Shown here: positions 28,000 to 37,790 of the stretch, in pieces
Layout: every line of letters begins with the position of its first letter
Position numbering within the stretch: the first letter of the stretch is position 1
Source of the DNA: an uncultured Clostridium sp.
Lineage (GTDB): Bacteria; Bacillota; Clostridia; TANB77; CAG-508
Reading direction: 5' to 3'
NCBI GenBank assembly: GCA_900554365.1
Contig: USGY01000001.1
Coordinates: 62,001 to 126,000, forward strand
DNA length: 64,000 bases
Made by a program: the position numbers and the translations under genes
Notes under the pieces: generated by a model
What the model was told of the DNA's origin: nothing
Database searches by the model: none
What the model saw: only the letters and a program-made list of their open reading frames with translations

Positions 28000-29691
28000 A
28001 TGAATAAAAAATGGCAGATATGTGAATGTGACAAAGAAAAGGTTGAAAATATAAAAAATAAATATAATCTAAATAGTTTGCTTGCTACTATTTTGGTTAA
28101 CAAAAATATAATAGATAAAGAAAAAATAAGATTATTTTTGGAGCCAAATAGAAATGATTTTTATGATCCTTATTTAATTAATGATATGGATATTGCAACA
28201 GATAGAATAATAAAAGCAATTAATAATCAGGAAAAAGTAATAATATATGGAGATTATGATGTCGATGGAATTACTAGTATAGCAGTTTTAAAAAGCTTTT
28301 TAAAAGATGTAGGGTTACAAGCTTCATATTATATACCAAATAGATTAGAAGAAGGATATGGATTAAATAAAGATGCAATAAATAAAATTGCTGAGCAAGG
28401 ATATACTTTAATGATAACAGTAGATTGTGGTATTACTGCAATTGAAGAAGTAGAATATGCTAATTCTTTAGGAATAGAAACAATTATAACAGATCACCAT
28501 GAACCAGGAGAAGAATTGCCAAATGCATTAGCAGTTATAGATAATAAAAGAAAAGATAGTAAATATCCTTTTAGAGAGCTTGCAGGAGTTGGAGTTGCAT
28601 TTAAAGTTTCACAGGCATTGAGTAAAAAATTAAATTTAAAAGAAGAAACATATTTGAAATATTTGGATATAGTATGTGTAGGAACAATTTCTGATATTGT
28701 TCCACTAGTTGATGAAAATAGAGTTATTACTAAATTGGGAATGTTACTTGTAAAACAAACTAAGAACTTAGGATTGAGATCAATTTTAAATTCATCAGGA
28801 TATCGTCAAATTAATTCCATGGCAATTTCTTTTGGTGTAGCTCCTAGAATAAATGCTTGTGGTAGATTAGGAGATGCTGAAGAAGCTTTAAAACTACTAC
28901 TTTCAACAGATATATATGAAGTAAATAAGCTAACTAATAAATTAAATGAACATAATAGGCAAAGACAAGAAATAGAAAAATCAATAAGTAAAGAAGCTAT
29001 TGAGAAAATTGAAAATGAAAAGTTAAATGAAAATAGAACAATAGTCGTCGGAGGAAAGAACTGGCATCATGGAGTAATTGGAATAGTTTCATCAAAAATA
29101 ACTGAAAAATATTTTAAACCAAGCATTTTATTAAGTTTAGAAGAAAATGGAATAGCCAAAGGTTCAGGTAGAAGCATACCAGGTTTTGATTTACATGAAG
29201 CATTAATGAAATGTGAAGATTTATTAGATAAATTTGGTGGGCATAGTATGGCTGTTGGACTTACATTAAAACAGGAAAATTTATCTGAATTTTATAAAAG
29301 ATTTGAAGATTTTGCTAAAGAAAGTAAAATTGAGGAAATAGTACCTATAATAAATGTAGATGCTAAAATCGAATTAAGTGATATTAATAAAAAAGTTATA
29401 GAAGACTTAAAACAATTAGAGCCGTTTGGAGAAGCCAATAAAATGCCAATTTTTGCATTAAAAAATGTAAAGATTGATTCAATTAGATCATTATCAGATG
29501 GTAAACATTTAAAATTAACATTAAGAGAAAAAAATCAAGTTATAAGTGCAATTGGATTTAATATTGGTAATTTGGTAAATGAATATAAAATAGGTGACAG
29601 AATTGATATTGCAGGAACATTAGAAATTAATACATATAACGGAATGGAAAATTTACAAATTAATATAAAAGATGTAAAAAAATCAATTTAA
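28000..29691 (+). CDS. recJ: Single-stranded-DNA-specific exonuclease RecJ
   Basis: 563 residues. DHH-family motifs: IYGDYDVDG (motif I), ITVDCGI (II), ITDHHEPG (III, DHH) and GVGVAFK, followed by the DHHA1 domain with GGHSMAVG and a C-terminal OB-like region. It degrades 5'-ended single strands in recombination and mismatch repair. A GGAGAG site precedes the ATG. It leads a run of genes recJ, relA, hydrolase, hisS in the same direction. Confidence 0.93.
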   Translation: MNKKWQICECDKEKVENIKNKYNLNSLLATILVNKNIIDKEKIRLFLEPNRNDFYDPYLINDMDIATDRIIKAINNQEKVIIYGDYDVDGITSIAVLKSFLKDVGLQASYYIPNRLEEGYGLNKDAINKIAEQGYTLMITVDCGITAIEEVEYANSLGIETIITDHHEPGEELPNALAVIDNKRKDSKYPFRELAGVGVAFKVSQALSKKLNLKEETYLKYLDIVCVGTISDIVPLVDENRVITKLGMLLVKQTKNLGLRSILNSSGYRQINSMAISFGVAPRINACGRLGDAEEALKLLLSTDIYEVNKLTNKLNEHNRQRQEIEKSISKEAIEKIENEKLNENRTIVVGGKNWHHGVIGIVSSKITEKYFKPSILLSLEENGIAKGSGRSIPGFDLHEALMKCEDLLDKFGGHSMAVGLTLKQENLSEFYKRFEDFAKESKIEEIVPIINVDAKIELSDINKKVIEDLKQLEPFGEANKMPIFALKNVKIDSIRSLSDGKHLKLTLREKNQVISAIGFNIGNLVNEYKIGDRIDIAGTLEINTYNGMENLQINIKDVKKSI

Positions 29692-29710
29692 TTAAAAAGG
29701 GGTGACTCTT

Positions 29711-31903
29711 ATGAGTGAACAAAAAAACGCATCAATTCAAGATGTTATTGCAAAAAGAAAAGAACATGCAAGAAGAGTAGATACAAAATTAATAATGAGG
29801 GCATATAATTATGCCGTAAAACTTCATGGAGACCAATTAAGAAAATCAGGTGAACCATATATAATACATCCTTTAGATGTTGCATACATATTAGCTGACA
29901 TTGGATTAGATGATAATACTATTTGTGCAGCATTATTGCATGATGTAGTTGAAGACACAAAAGCGACAGAAGAGGATTTAACACGAGAATTTGGAGAAGA
30001 AATTTCTGAAATGGTAGCAGGTGTTACTAAATTAGGAAAAATTTCTTTTGCGTCTGTAGAAGAACAACAAGTTGAAAATTATAGAAAAATGTTTTTAGCT
30101 ATGGGAAAAGACATTAGAGTTATTTTAATTAAACTAGCAGATAGATTACATAATATGAGAACTTTAAAATACCTAAAAAGAGATAGACAATTAGCAATAA
30201 GCAAAGAAACAATGGATTTATATGCACCACTTGCTAACAGATTGGGTGTATATTCTTTAAAATGGGAATTAGAAGATCTAGCATTTAAATATTTATATCC
30301 AGATGAATTTCATGAATTAGTAGAAGGAATAAACAAAAAAAGAGAAGAAAGACTAAAATTCATTGACGAAATAATGGATAATATTAGAGTAAATTTAAAG
30401 AAAAATAAAATAGATGCAGAAGTAACAGGTAGAGCAAAACATTTATATTCAATTTATAGAAAAATGAAAAGAGATAATAAAACATTAGACCAAATATATG
30501 ATTTATTTGCACTTAGAATATTAGTAAATTCAGTAAAAGATTGTTATGCAGCGTTAGGAGTTGTACATGAAATGTATAGCCCTATGCCAGGAAGGTTTAA
30601 AGATTATATTGCTGTGCCTAAACCTAATATGTATCAATCAATACATACAACTCTATTAGGAGAAAAAGGAACACCATTTGAAGTACAAATACGTACATGG
30701 GAAATGCACCGTATTGCTGAATATGGTATTGCTGCACATTGGGCATATAAGGAGGCAAGTTATTTTGGAAAAAAACAATCTGTAAAGGTTGAAGATGATA
30801 AACTTGCTTGGTTACGTGAAACTTTGGAATGGCAAAAAGATATGCAAGATCCTCAAGAATTTTTGGATACATTAAAAACAGAATTGTTCGAGGATGAAGT
30901 ATATGTATTTACTCCTAAGGGAAAAATAATAGTATTACCTAGAGGTGCTACACCAATTGATTTTGCATATAATATTCATGCTGAAATTGGTCATCATATG
31001 ACAGGATGTAAAATAAATAGTAAAATGATGCCAATTATTACACCATTAAAAAGTGGTGATATAGTAGAAATAATAACTTCAGATAATTCAAAAGGACCAA
31101 GTAGAGATTGGCTTAAATTTGTAAAAAGTTCAAGTGCTAAAAATAAAATAAAAAGTTGGTTTAAAAAAGCTTTAAAAGCAGAAAACATAGAAAAAGGAAA
31201 AGATTTAATTGACAAAGAAATAAAGAGAATTGGACTTACACATACAGAATTATTTAAACAAGAATATATAGAACCTATGATGGAAAAATATCATTATAAG
31301 GATTTAGATGATATGTATGCTGCTGTTGGATTTGGTGCAAATTCAGCGTTTAAAGTAATATCAAGAATATTACAAGAATATAGAAAAGAGCATGAAGAAG
31401 AAAGTATTGAAGAAAAAATAGAAGAATTAGCAAAAGCCAAAAGCGGAAGAACAAAACCATCTAATTCAGGAGTTGTAGTAAAAGGAATAGACAATTGTTT
31501 AGTAAAACTTTCAAAATGTTGTAACCCACTTCCTGGAGATGAAATTGTAGGATATATAACAAAAGGAAGAGGAGTTTCAATACATAGAAAAGATTGTCCT
31601 AATTTAAAGAATTTATTATCAGAAGAAAATAGAATGATAGATGTAGAATGGTATAATGAAAATAAAGAAATATATCAAGCTGACATTGAAATTCGTTCAA
31701 ATGATAGAGGAGGCTTATTAGTAGACATATTAAAAGAAATTGGAACAACTAAAGCTAAGATTTTAGGAGTTAATACAAAAACAACAAAAGAAAAAATTGC
31801 TATTATTAATATAACTTTAGAAGTAGAAAGTTTAGACGAATTAAATAAAGCAATAAAAGTAATTAGAAAAGTAAACAGCGTTTATGATGTAAGACGTATA
31901 TAA
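29711..31903 (+). CDS. relA: Bifunctional (p)ppGpp synthetase/hydrolase RelA/SpoT (Rel)
   Basis: About 730 residues, full length. The start at 29711 fits AAGGGGTGAC just upstream. Domains in order: HD hydrolase (HDVVEDTKAT, KLADRLHNMRTL), synthetase (GRAKHLYSIYRKM, PNMYQSIHTT), TGS (VFTPKGKIIVLPRGATPIDFAY), a Cys-bearing zinc-finger region (CLVKLSKCCNPLPGD) and C-terminal ACT. Both catalytic domains are intact, so it should make and degrade the alarmone. Confidence 0.96.
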   Translation: MSEQKNASIQDVIAKRKEHARRVDTKLIMRAYNYAVKLHGDQLRKSGEPYIIHPLDVAYILADIGLDDNTICAALLHDVVEDTKATEEDLTREFGEEISEMVAGVTKLGKISFASVEEQQVENYRKMFLAMGKDIRVILIKLADRLHNMRTLKYLKRDRQLAISKETMDLYAPLANRLGVYSLKWELEDLAFKYLYPDEFHELVEGINKKREERLKFIDEIMDNIRVNLKKNKIDAEVTGRAKHLYSIYRKMKRDNKTLDQIYDLFALRILVNSVKDCYAALGVVHEMYSPMPGRFKDYIAVPKPNMYQSIHTTLLGEKGTPFEVQIRTWEMHRIAEYGIAAHWAYKEASYFGKKQSVKVEDDKLAWLRETLEWQKDMQDPQEFLDTLKTELFEDEVYVFTPKGKIIVLPRGATPIDFAYNIHAEIGHHMTGCKINSKMMPIITPLKSGDIVEIITSDNSKGPSRDWLKFVKSSSAKNKIKSWFKKALKAENIEKGKDLIDKEIKRIGLTHTELFKQEYIEPMMEKYHYKDLDDMYAAVGFGANSAFKVISRILQEYRKEHEEESIEEKIEELAKAKSGRTKPSNSGVVVKGIDNCLVKLSKCCNPLPGDEIVGYITKGRGVSIHRKDCPNLKNLLSEENRMIDVEWYNENKEIYQADIEIRSNDRGGLLVDILKEIGTTKAKILGVNTKTTKEKIAIINITLEVESLDELNKAIKVIRKVNSVYDVRRI

Positions 31904-31920
31904 TGAAAAGAGGCAGAAAA

Positions 31921-32568
31921 ATGATTTTAAAAGAACTAAAGATTAACACATGGATTGGTGATCCAACAAATTGCTATATTATTTTTGATGAAGAATCAAA
32001 AGAAACAATGGTAATTGATCCTGCTGGTGATGTCGATAAAATAGAAGAAATGATAAATATATTAAATGGAAAATTAAAATATATTTATTTAACACATTGC
32101 CATGGAGACCATATAGTAGGTGTAACTGAATTAAAAAATAGATGTGGTGGAAAAGTTTTAATTCATCGTGATGATGCAGAAGGATTAGATAATCCAGATG
32201 TAAATTTAACACCATATATAATGGAATATCCAATTGAATTAGAAGCAGATTCTAGAATTGATGATGAGGACTTAATACATCTGGGAGATTTAGAATTTAG
32301 AGTAATTCATACACCAGGACACACAAAAGGTGGAACATCATTATATTGTGAAAAAGAAAGTTGTTTGTTTTCAGGTGATACATTATTTAGAGGAACATGG
32401 GGAAGAACAGACTTACCTACAGGAAGTATAGAAGATATTATGGATTCAATAGTAAATAAATTAATGATATTGCCTGATGACACAATTTGTTATCCAGGAC
32501 ATGGTTTAAGTACCAAAATTGGAGATGAAAAACCAATTTATTTAGAATTAAAACCAAAATTACCATAG
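31921..32568 (+). CDS. Metallo-beta-lactamase-fold hydrolase (glyoxalase II-like)
   Basis: About 215 residues. Metal motif THCHGDHIVG, later HTPGHTKGG, SGDTLF and a final PGHG His give the full set of ligands of the YqgX/GloB-like group. The start at 31921 has AGAGG upstream; an ATG at 31903 overlapping the relA stop is the alternative. In Firmicutes such a gene commonly sits between relA and hisS, as here. It probably hydrolyses glutathione- or bacillithiol-like thioesters, but the substrate is not known. Confidence 0.85.
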   Translation: MILKELKINTWIGDPTNCYIIFDEESKETMVIDPAGDVDKIEEMINILNGKLKYIYLTHCHGDHIVGVTELKNRCGGKVLIHRDDAEGLDNPDVNLTPYIMEYPIELEADSRIDDEDLIHLGDLEFRVIHTPGHTKGGTSLYCEKESCLFSGDTLFRGTWGRTDLPTGSIEDIMDSIVNKLMILPDDTICYPGHGLSTKIGDEKPIYLELKPKLP

Positions 32569-32597
32569 GTTATAAACAATAAAAAGGAGGAATTTAC

Positions 32598-33881
32598 GTG
32601 GCAAAAACAGAACCAAGAACATTACCAGGATTTATGGAATTATTACCAAGTGAGCAAATATTGTTTAATCAAATGAAGTCAACAATAGAAGATACATATA
32701 AAAGATTTGGATTTTTACCATTAGATACACCAGTAATTGAACTTTCAGAAGTATTACTTGCTAAAGCTGGAGGAGAAACAGAAAAACAAATATATAGATT
32801 TAATAAAGGAGATCATGATTTATCATTAAGATTTGATTTAACAGTACCACTTGCAAAATATGTAGCTAAAAATTATGGAAATTTAAGTTTCCCATTTAGA
32901 AGATATCAAATAGGAAAAGTATATAGAGGAGAAAGAACTCAAAAAGGTAGATTTCGTGAGTTTTATCAATGTGATATAGATATTATAGGTGATGGTGAAT
33001 TAGATTTAATAAATGATGCAGAATTACCAAGTGTAATTTATACTATATTTACAAAATTAGGATTTCAAAACTTTACAATTAGGATTAATAACAGAAAAAT
33101 ATTAAATGGATTATTTGAAAGTTTAGAGCTAAATGATAAAGCAACAGAAATCTTAAGAATAATTGATAAAATTGACAAAATTGGTAAAGATGCTGTTATA
33201 GAAGAATTAGAAAAAATTGAAGTCAATAAAGAAGCAATAAATAAAATAATGGAATTTATTGCAATTGAAGGAACTTCAGATGAAAAATTACAAAAATTAA
33301 AAGAACTAAAAATTGAAAATGAAATATATAAAAAAGGTGTAGGAGAATTAGAATATGTTGTAAAACATATGAGATTATTTGAAATTCCTGAAAATAATTT
33401 TTCTGTAGATTTAACAATTGCTAGAGGTTTAGACTATTATACAGGAACTGTTTATGAAACATTTTTAAATGATTATAGAGAATTAGGAAGTGTATGTTCA
33501 GGTGGAAGATATGAAAATTTGGCTGAACATTATACAGATAAAAAACTACCTGGTGTTGGAATATCAATAGGTCTAACAAGATTATTTTATAAATTAAATG
33601 AAATGAATTTAATTAAAGCAGATAAAAAATCAGTAGCAGATGTTTTAATAATTCCAATGGTAGAAGATTTAAGTGTACCAATTAAAATTGCTAATAAATT
33701 AAGAAAAGAAGGAAAAAATACAGAAATTTATTTAAATAATAAAAAATTAAAAGCAAAATTTAAATATGCTGATAAGCTTGAAATACCTTATGTAGTAATA
33801 ATTGGTGAAGATGAAATAAAAGAAAGAAAATATACCTTAAAAAATATGAAAACTGGAGAAGAAGAGAAAGTAGATTTTTAA
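32598..33881 (+). CDS. hisS: Histidyl-tRNA synthetase
   Basis: 427 residues, class II. It begins at GTG with AAGGAGG at 32583-32589. Motif 2 is FRRYQIGKVYRGERTQKGRFREFYQ, described here only by its core RGERTQKGRFREF; the histidine-specific LDYYTGTVYE and motif 3 GVGISIGLTRL are intact, followed by the anticodon-binding domain. Unlike valS and ileS it has no T-box leader and appears to be transcribed with relA. Confidence 0.95.
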   Translation: MAKTEPRTLPGFMELLPSEQILFNQMKSTIEDTYKRFGFLPLDTPVIELSEVLLAKAGGETEKQIYRFNKGDHDLSLRFDLTVPLAKYVAKNYGNLSFPFRRYQIGKVYRGERTQKGRFREFYQCDIDIIGDGELDLINDAELPSVIYTIFTKLGFQNFTIRINNRKILNGLFESLELNDKATEILRIIDKIDKIGKDAVIEELEKIEVNKEAINKIMEFIAIEGTSDEKLQKLKELKIENEIYKKGVGELEYVVKHMRLFEIPENNFSVDLTIARGLDYYTGTVYETFLNDYRELGSVCSGGRYENLAEHYTDKKLPGVGISIGLTRLFYKLNEMNLIKADKKSVADVLIIPMVEDLSVPIKIANKLRKEGKNTEIYLNNKKLKAKFKYADKLEIPYVVIIGEDEIKERKYTLKNMKTGEEEKVDF

Positions 33882-33891
33882 GGAAAATAAA

Positions 33892-33918
33892 AAGGGACTA
33901 AAAAGCAGTCCCTTTTAT
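33892..33918. terminator. Bidirectional terminator between hisS and the Crp/Fnr gene
   Basis: AAGGGACT (33892-33899) pairs with AGTCCCTT (33907-33914); A-rich before and T-rich after. Confidence 0.85.
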
Positions 33919-34547
33919 TTATATAATAAAGTTATTTTATTTCCATCTTTTTTTATAAATCCATCTTCTTTTAGAATTTTGAGTTCACGCATCATTGCAC
34001 TTCTATCAACACTTAAATAATCTGCTAAATCAGTTAATGAAAGAGGTAATTTAATTATTTTGCTTAATGTTCTAGTTGATAAAAAAGTAAAATATCCTAA
34101 TAATTTATCACGTGTGGAACGCTTAGTTAAAAGTTCTACTCTCATATTTAAATTGGTTATTTTATTTAAAATCAATTCTGGTAAATATTCAGAAAGTTGT
34201 TGATGAAATTTACAATTATTTTTACATTTTGTATGTATATTATTATATGCGTAAAATAAAACTTCACATTTTTCACGTGCTTCTACTAGAAGTTCATTAT
34301 TTAGTGTTACATCATAAAAAACTTCACCAAAAATATCTGTATCAGTAAAATGTTCAACAATAGTTCTATTACCATTTAAATCATAACGCACTAAGTCTGC
34401 ATTTCCATGTACTAAAATGCAAAATTGATTTCTTTTTTCTATATATGTTGTAATAACTTCGTTTTTTTCAAAGGTTTTCTTTTGTACTTTACAGCAATTA
34501 TTTGCAAATTGATTAATAAACTCTTTAATATCAAAACTTAGATTCAT
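33915..34547 (-). CDS. Crp/Fnr-family transcriptional regulator
   Basis: About 210 residues: an N-terminal cyclic-nucleotide-binding-fold sensor domain, a dimer helix and a C-terminal winged helix with LADYLSVDRSAMMRELKILKEDG. The sensor part has a CKNNCKFH cluster and CC near residue 18, so it could bind a metal or cofactor; ligand unknown. The start at 34547 is chosen over a GTG three codons upstream. It is divergent from nrdD, and inverted repeats in between suit a Crp/Fnr dimer, so it probably regulates nrdD and itself. Confidence 0.85.
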   Translation of the reverse strand: MNLSFDIKEFINQFANNCCKVQKKTFEKNEVITTYIEKRNQFCILVHGNADLVRYDLNGNRTIVEHFTDTDIFGEVFYDVTLNNELLVEAREKCEVLFYAYNNIHTKCKNNCKFHQQLSEYLPELILNKITNLNMRVELLTKRSTRDKLLGYFTFLSTRTLSKIIKLPLSLTDLADYLSVDRSAMMRELKILKEDGFIKKDGNKITLLYK

Positions 34548-34580
34548 ATATATCACACTTCTTTAAATTATTATAAAAAG

Positions 34581-34610
34581 ATTATAATATAAAAAATATT
34601 AAATTGTCAA
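34581..34610 (-). promoter_or_regulatory. Promoter of the Crp/Fnr gene
   Basis: On the minus strand TTGACA (34605-34610) and TATAAT (34581-34586), 18-base spacer. Confidence 0.6.
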
Positions 34611-34612
34611 CA

Positions 34613-34634
34613 AAAAGTTGCAAATGCAACTTTT
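34613..34634. promoter_or_regulatory. Inverted repeat operator 1, GTTGC-N4-GCAAC
   Basis: AAAAGTTGC (34613-34621) and GCAACTTTT (34626-34634) form a perfect dyad with a 4-base centre, the spacing of Crp/Fnr-type sites. It lies just upstream of the -35 of the regulator gene. Confidence 0.55.
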
Positions 34635-34773
34635 AACGTTGAAATAATTTGATATAAATATACGTAAATTGTAGCAATAATTTTAAAATTATTGTAATAT
34701 TTTTGTAACATAAATGTAATATAGAGTTATATTCTTACAACAATGCAATTTTCAAAATTCGACAAACTTTTTT

Positions 34774-34814
34774 GTTGCTTTTGCAACGGAAAATTGTTTT
34801 TTTTAATATATAAT
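34774..34814 (+). promoter_or_regulatory. nrdD promoter with operator 2, GTTGC-N4-GCAAC
   Basis: GTTGC (34774-34778) and GCAAC (34783-34787) repeat the operator 1 dyad. TATAAT is at 34809-34814 with no good -35 at 17 bases. The dyad centre is about 40 bases before the predicted start, the class II activator position of Crp/Fnr proteins. A perfect reverse 0A box, TTCGACA, lies at 34758-34764. Confidence 0.55.
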
Positions 34815-34848
34815 AAGAGCATAAAAATACTTGAGGAGGAAATGTAAA

Positions 34849-36975
34849 ATGAAAGTTATTAAAAGGGATGGACGAGCTGTAGACTTTGATAGAGAAAAGA
34901 TTCGTGTTGCTATATCAAAAGCCAATAAAGAAGTAAAACCACGTGAAAGAGCATCAAAAGAGGAAGTAAATGAAATAATTACTTATATTGAAGAATTAGG
35001 TAAAAAAAGAATGCTTGTTGAAGACATTCAAGATGTAATTGAAGAAAAATTAATGGAATTTAAAAAATATGAATTATCTAAAAAATATATTGTATATCGT
35101 TATACAAGAGCTTTAGTTAGAAAACAAAATACAACAGATGAATCAATACTTGGGTTAATAAGAAATGAAAACAAAGAATTAGCAGAAGAAAATTCAAATA
35201 AAAATACTACTCTTGCTTCAACACAAAGAGATTATATAGCAGGAGAAGTTTCAAGAGATTTAACAAAAAGAATATTATTACCAGAAAAAATATCAAAAGC
35301 ACATGCAGAAGGAATTTTACATTTTCATGATATGGACTATTTTGTTCAACCAATATTTAATTGCTGTTTGATAAATATCGGAGATATGTTAGACAATGGA
35401 ACTGTAATGAATGGAAAAATGATTGAAACTCCAAAAAGTTTCCAAGTTGCTTGTACAGTTACAACACAAATTATAGCAGCAGTTGCTAGTAATCAATATG
35501 GTGGACAATCAGTAGATTTAATCCATTTAGGAAAATATTTAAGAAAAAGTTATGAAAAATTTAAAAATGAAATAGAATCAAAGTATAAAAAGAAACTTAA
35601 AGAAAGTGTTATTGAAGATCTTGTACAAACAAGATTAAAAGCCGAATTAAAAGCAGGTGTACAAACAATTCAATATCAAATAAACACTTTAATGACAACA
35701 AATGGTCAATCACCTTTTGTAACATTATTTTTACATTTAGACAAAGATGATCCATATTTAAAAGAAAACGCTCAAATTATTGAAGAAGTTTTAAGACAAA
35801 GATATGAGGGGATAAAAAACGAACAAGGTGTATATGTAACACCAGCATTTCCAAAACTAGTTTATGTTTTAGATGAATTTAATAATTTAACAGGTGGTAA
35901 ATATGATTATCTAACAAGAATGGCTGTTAAATGTTCAGCTAAAAGAATGTATCCTGATTATATATCAGCTAAAAAAATGCGTGAAAATTATGAAGGAAAT
36001 GTTTTCAGCCCAATGGGATGCAGAAGCTTTTTAGTTCCATGGAAGGATGAAAATGGAAATTATAAATTTGAAGGAAGATTTAATCAAGGTGTTGTAAGCA
36101 TTAATTTACCTCAAATTGCAATAATAGCTGATGGAGATGAAAACAAGTTCTGGAAATTGTTAGATGAAAGACTAGAATTGTGTAAAGAAGCATTGATGTG
36201 TAGACATTATGCACTTATGGGAACAACTTCAGATGTAAGCCCAGTACATTGGCAATATGGAGCTATTGCAAGACTTAAAAAAGGTGAGAAGATAGATAAA
36301 TTATTAATGGGTGGATATTCAACTATATCTTTAGGATATATAGGAATATATGAAACAACAAAATTAATGAGAGGAGTTTCTCATACTACTCCAGAAGGAC
36401 GTAAATTTGCAATGAAAATTATGCATACTTTAAAAGATGCAACAGAAAAATGGAGAAAAGAAACAAATATAGGATTTTCATTATATGGTACACCAGCAGA
36501 AAGTTTATGTTACAGATTTGCTAAAATTGATAAAGAGAGATTTGGTACAATAAAAGATGTAACAGATAAAGGATATTACACAAATTCATATCATGTAGAT
36601 GTTAGAGAAAAAATTGACGCTTTTGAAAAATTATCATTTGAAAGTGAATTCCAAAGTATTTCTACAGGTGGATGTATTTCATACATAGAAATACCTAATA
36701 TGGCTAAAAACTTGGATGCATTAGAATCAGTTGTTAAATTTATTTACGATAATATTCAATATGCTGAATTTAATACAAAATCAGATTATTGTCATGTTTG
36801 TGGATATGATGGAGAAATTATTATAAATAAAGATAATGAATGGGAATGCCCAAATTGCGGAAATAAAGATCATAATAAATTAACTGTTGTTAGAAGAACT
36901 TGCGGATATTTAGGAGAAAATTTCTGGAATGTAGGAAAAACTAAAGAAATAAAACAAAGAGTAATGCATTTATAA
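34849..36975 (+). CDS. nrdD: Anaerobic (class III) ribonucleoside-triphosphate reductase
   Basis: About 708 residues. An N-terminal ATP-cone (KRDGRAVDFDREKIRVAI) is followed by the glycyl-radical barrel, with FNCCLINIGDML and PMGCRSFLVP carrying active-site Cys. A C-terminal zinc site (CHVCGYDG..CPNCG) precedes the radical loop RTCGYLGENFWN. It makes deoxynucleotides without oxygen. AGGAGGAAATG precedes the start. The activase gene nrdG, often adjacent, is not in this window. Confidence 0.96.
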   Translation: MKVIKRDGRAVDFDREKIRVAISKANKEVKPRERASKEEVNEIITYIEELGKKRMLVEDIQDVIEEKLMEFKKYELSKKYIVYRYTRALVRKQNTTDESILGLIRNENKELAEENSNKNTTLASTQRDYIAGEVSRDLTKRILLPEKISKAHAEGILHFHDMDYFVQPIFNCCLINIGDMLDNGTVMNGKMIETPKSFQVACTVTTQIIAAVASNQYGGQSVDLIHLGKYLRKSYEKFKNEIESKYKKKLKESVIEDLVQTRLKAELKAGVQTIQYQINTLMTTNGQSPFVTLFLHLDKDDPYLKENAQIIEEVLRQRYEGIKNEQGVYVTPAFPKLVYVLDEFNNLTGGKYDYLTRMAVKCSAKRMYPDYISAKKMRENYEGNVFSPMGCRSFLVPWKDENGNYKFEGRFNQGVVSINLPQIAIIADGDENKFWKLLDERLELCKEALMCRHYALMGTTSDVSPVHWQYGAIARLKKGEKIDKLLMGGYSTISLGYIGIYETTKLMRGVSHTTPEGRKFAMKIMHTLKDATEKWRKETNIGFSLYGTPAESLCYRFAKIDKERFGTIKDVTDKGYYTNSYHVDVREKIDAFEKLSFESEFQSISTGGCISYIEIPNMAKNLDALESVVKFIYDNIQYAEFNTKSDYCHVCGYDGEIIINKDNEWECPNCGNKDHNKLTVVRRTCGYLGENFWNVGKTKEIKQRVMHL

Positions 36976-36991
36976 AATAGTAAATAAAAAA

Positions 36992-37030
36992 ATGAGATTT
37001 GAGTTAATTATAATTCAAATCCCATTTTTT
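36992..37030. terminator. Bidirectional terminator between nrdD and gatD
   Basis: ATGAGATTTGA pairs with TTCAAATCCCAT across an AT-rich loop with one mismatch, followed by eight T. Confidence 0.7.
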
Positions 37031-37777
37031 TTAATTATTTTCTAAAAATCTTTTTAGTAATTGCTCTCTACATAAGTTTTCAAATGTATCATCTAAAGAC
37101 TCTAAAGCAAAATTTTCATTATATTTTCTGTCTAAACAATATTTTATAATATAATCAGCAAGTTCTGGATTTTTAGAAAGTAGGGGGCCATGTAAATAAG
37201 TTGCTATTACATTTTCTTTAAAAAATCCTTCTTTTGTATCATCAAATTTATTTCCATAACCATAAAGTACATCACCAAATGGAGTAGTAATATTAAATGT
37301 TTGACCACCATGATTTCCAAATCCTATAACTTTTGTTTCTTTTCCATTTAAATTTGTATTAATAACAATATTTCCAATACATCTTTTTTTTCTATCAGCT
37401 AAAGCTTCTGTATAATAATCAAAAACGCCTAATCCTGGAATTACAGTACCTTCAACATCTTTATAATATTTTCCAAATAATTGATAAGCTCCACAGATTA
37501 ATAAGAAAAATACACCATTATCAACTGCTTTTGAGATATCATCTTTATATTGTATTAAATCTTTAGATAAAATACTTTGTTCTTGGTCTGCGCCTCCACC
37601 TGCAAAGACCAAATCATAATCGTTAAAGTTAGGAGCTTTATCACCAATAGAATAGGGAACGATAGTAGCTTTTATTCCACGTTTTTCTAGTCTATAGCGT
37701 AATACTTGTATATTGCCAAAGTCTCCATATAATTCTAGTATATCTGGGTATAAATATAATATTTTTAATTCTTTCAT
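37031..37777 (-). CDS. gatD: Lipid II isoglutaminyl synthase, glutaminase subunit GatD
   Basis: 248 residues, a class I glutamine amidotransferase of the CobB/CobQ type. The nucleophile Cys is in LLICGAYQLFG and the catalytic His in ATYLHGPLL. It supplies ammonia to MurT for amidating D-glutamate of lipid II. The start is set by GGAGG upstream of ATG at 37777. It follows murT by 13 bases, the usual murT-gatD pair. Confidence 0.92.
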   Translation of the reverse strand: MKELKILYLYPDILELYGDFGNIQVLRYRLEKRGIKATIVPYSIGDKAPNFNDYDLVFAGGGADQEQSILSKDLIQYKDDISKAVDNGVFFLLICGAYQLFGKYYKDVEGTVIPGLGVFDYYTEALADRKKRCIGNIVINTNLNGKETKVIGFGNHGGQTFNITTPFGDVLYGYGNKFDDTKEGFFKENVIATYLHGPLLSKNPELADYIIKYCLDRKYNENFALESLDDTFENLCREQLLKRFLENN

Positions 37778-37790
37778 TTTTTCCTCCACA

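Noticed and set aside
31903..31920. Upstream ATG as start of the metallo-hydrolase
   Set aside because: The ATG at 31921 has a ribosome site at normal distance and matches the usual family N-terminus; the upstream ATG has none.
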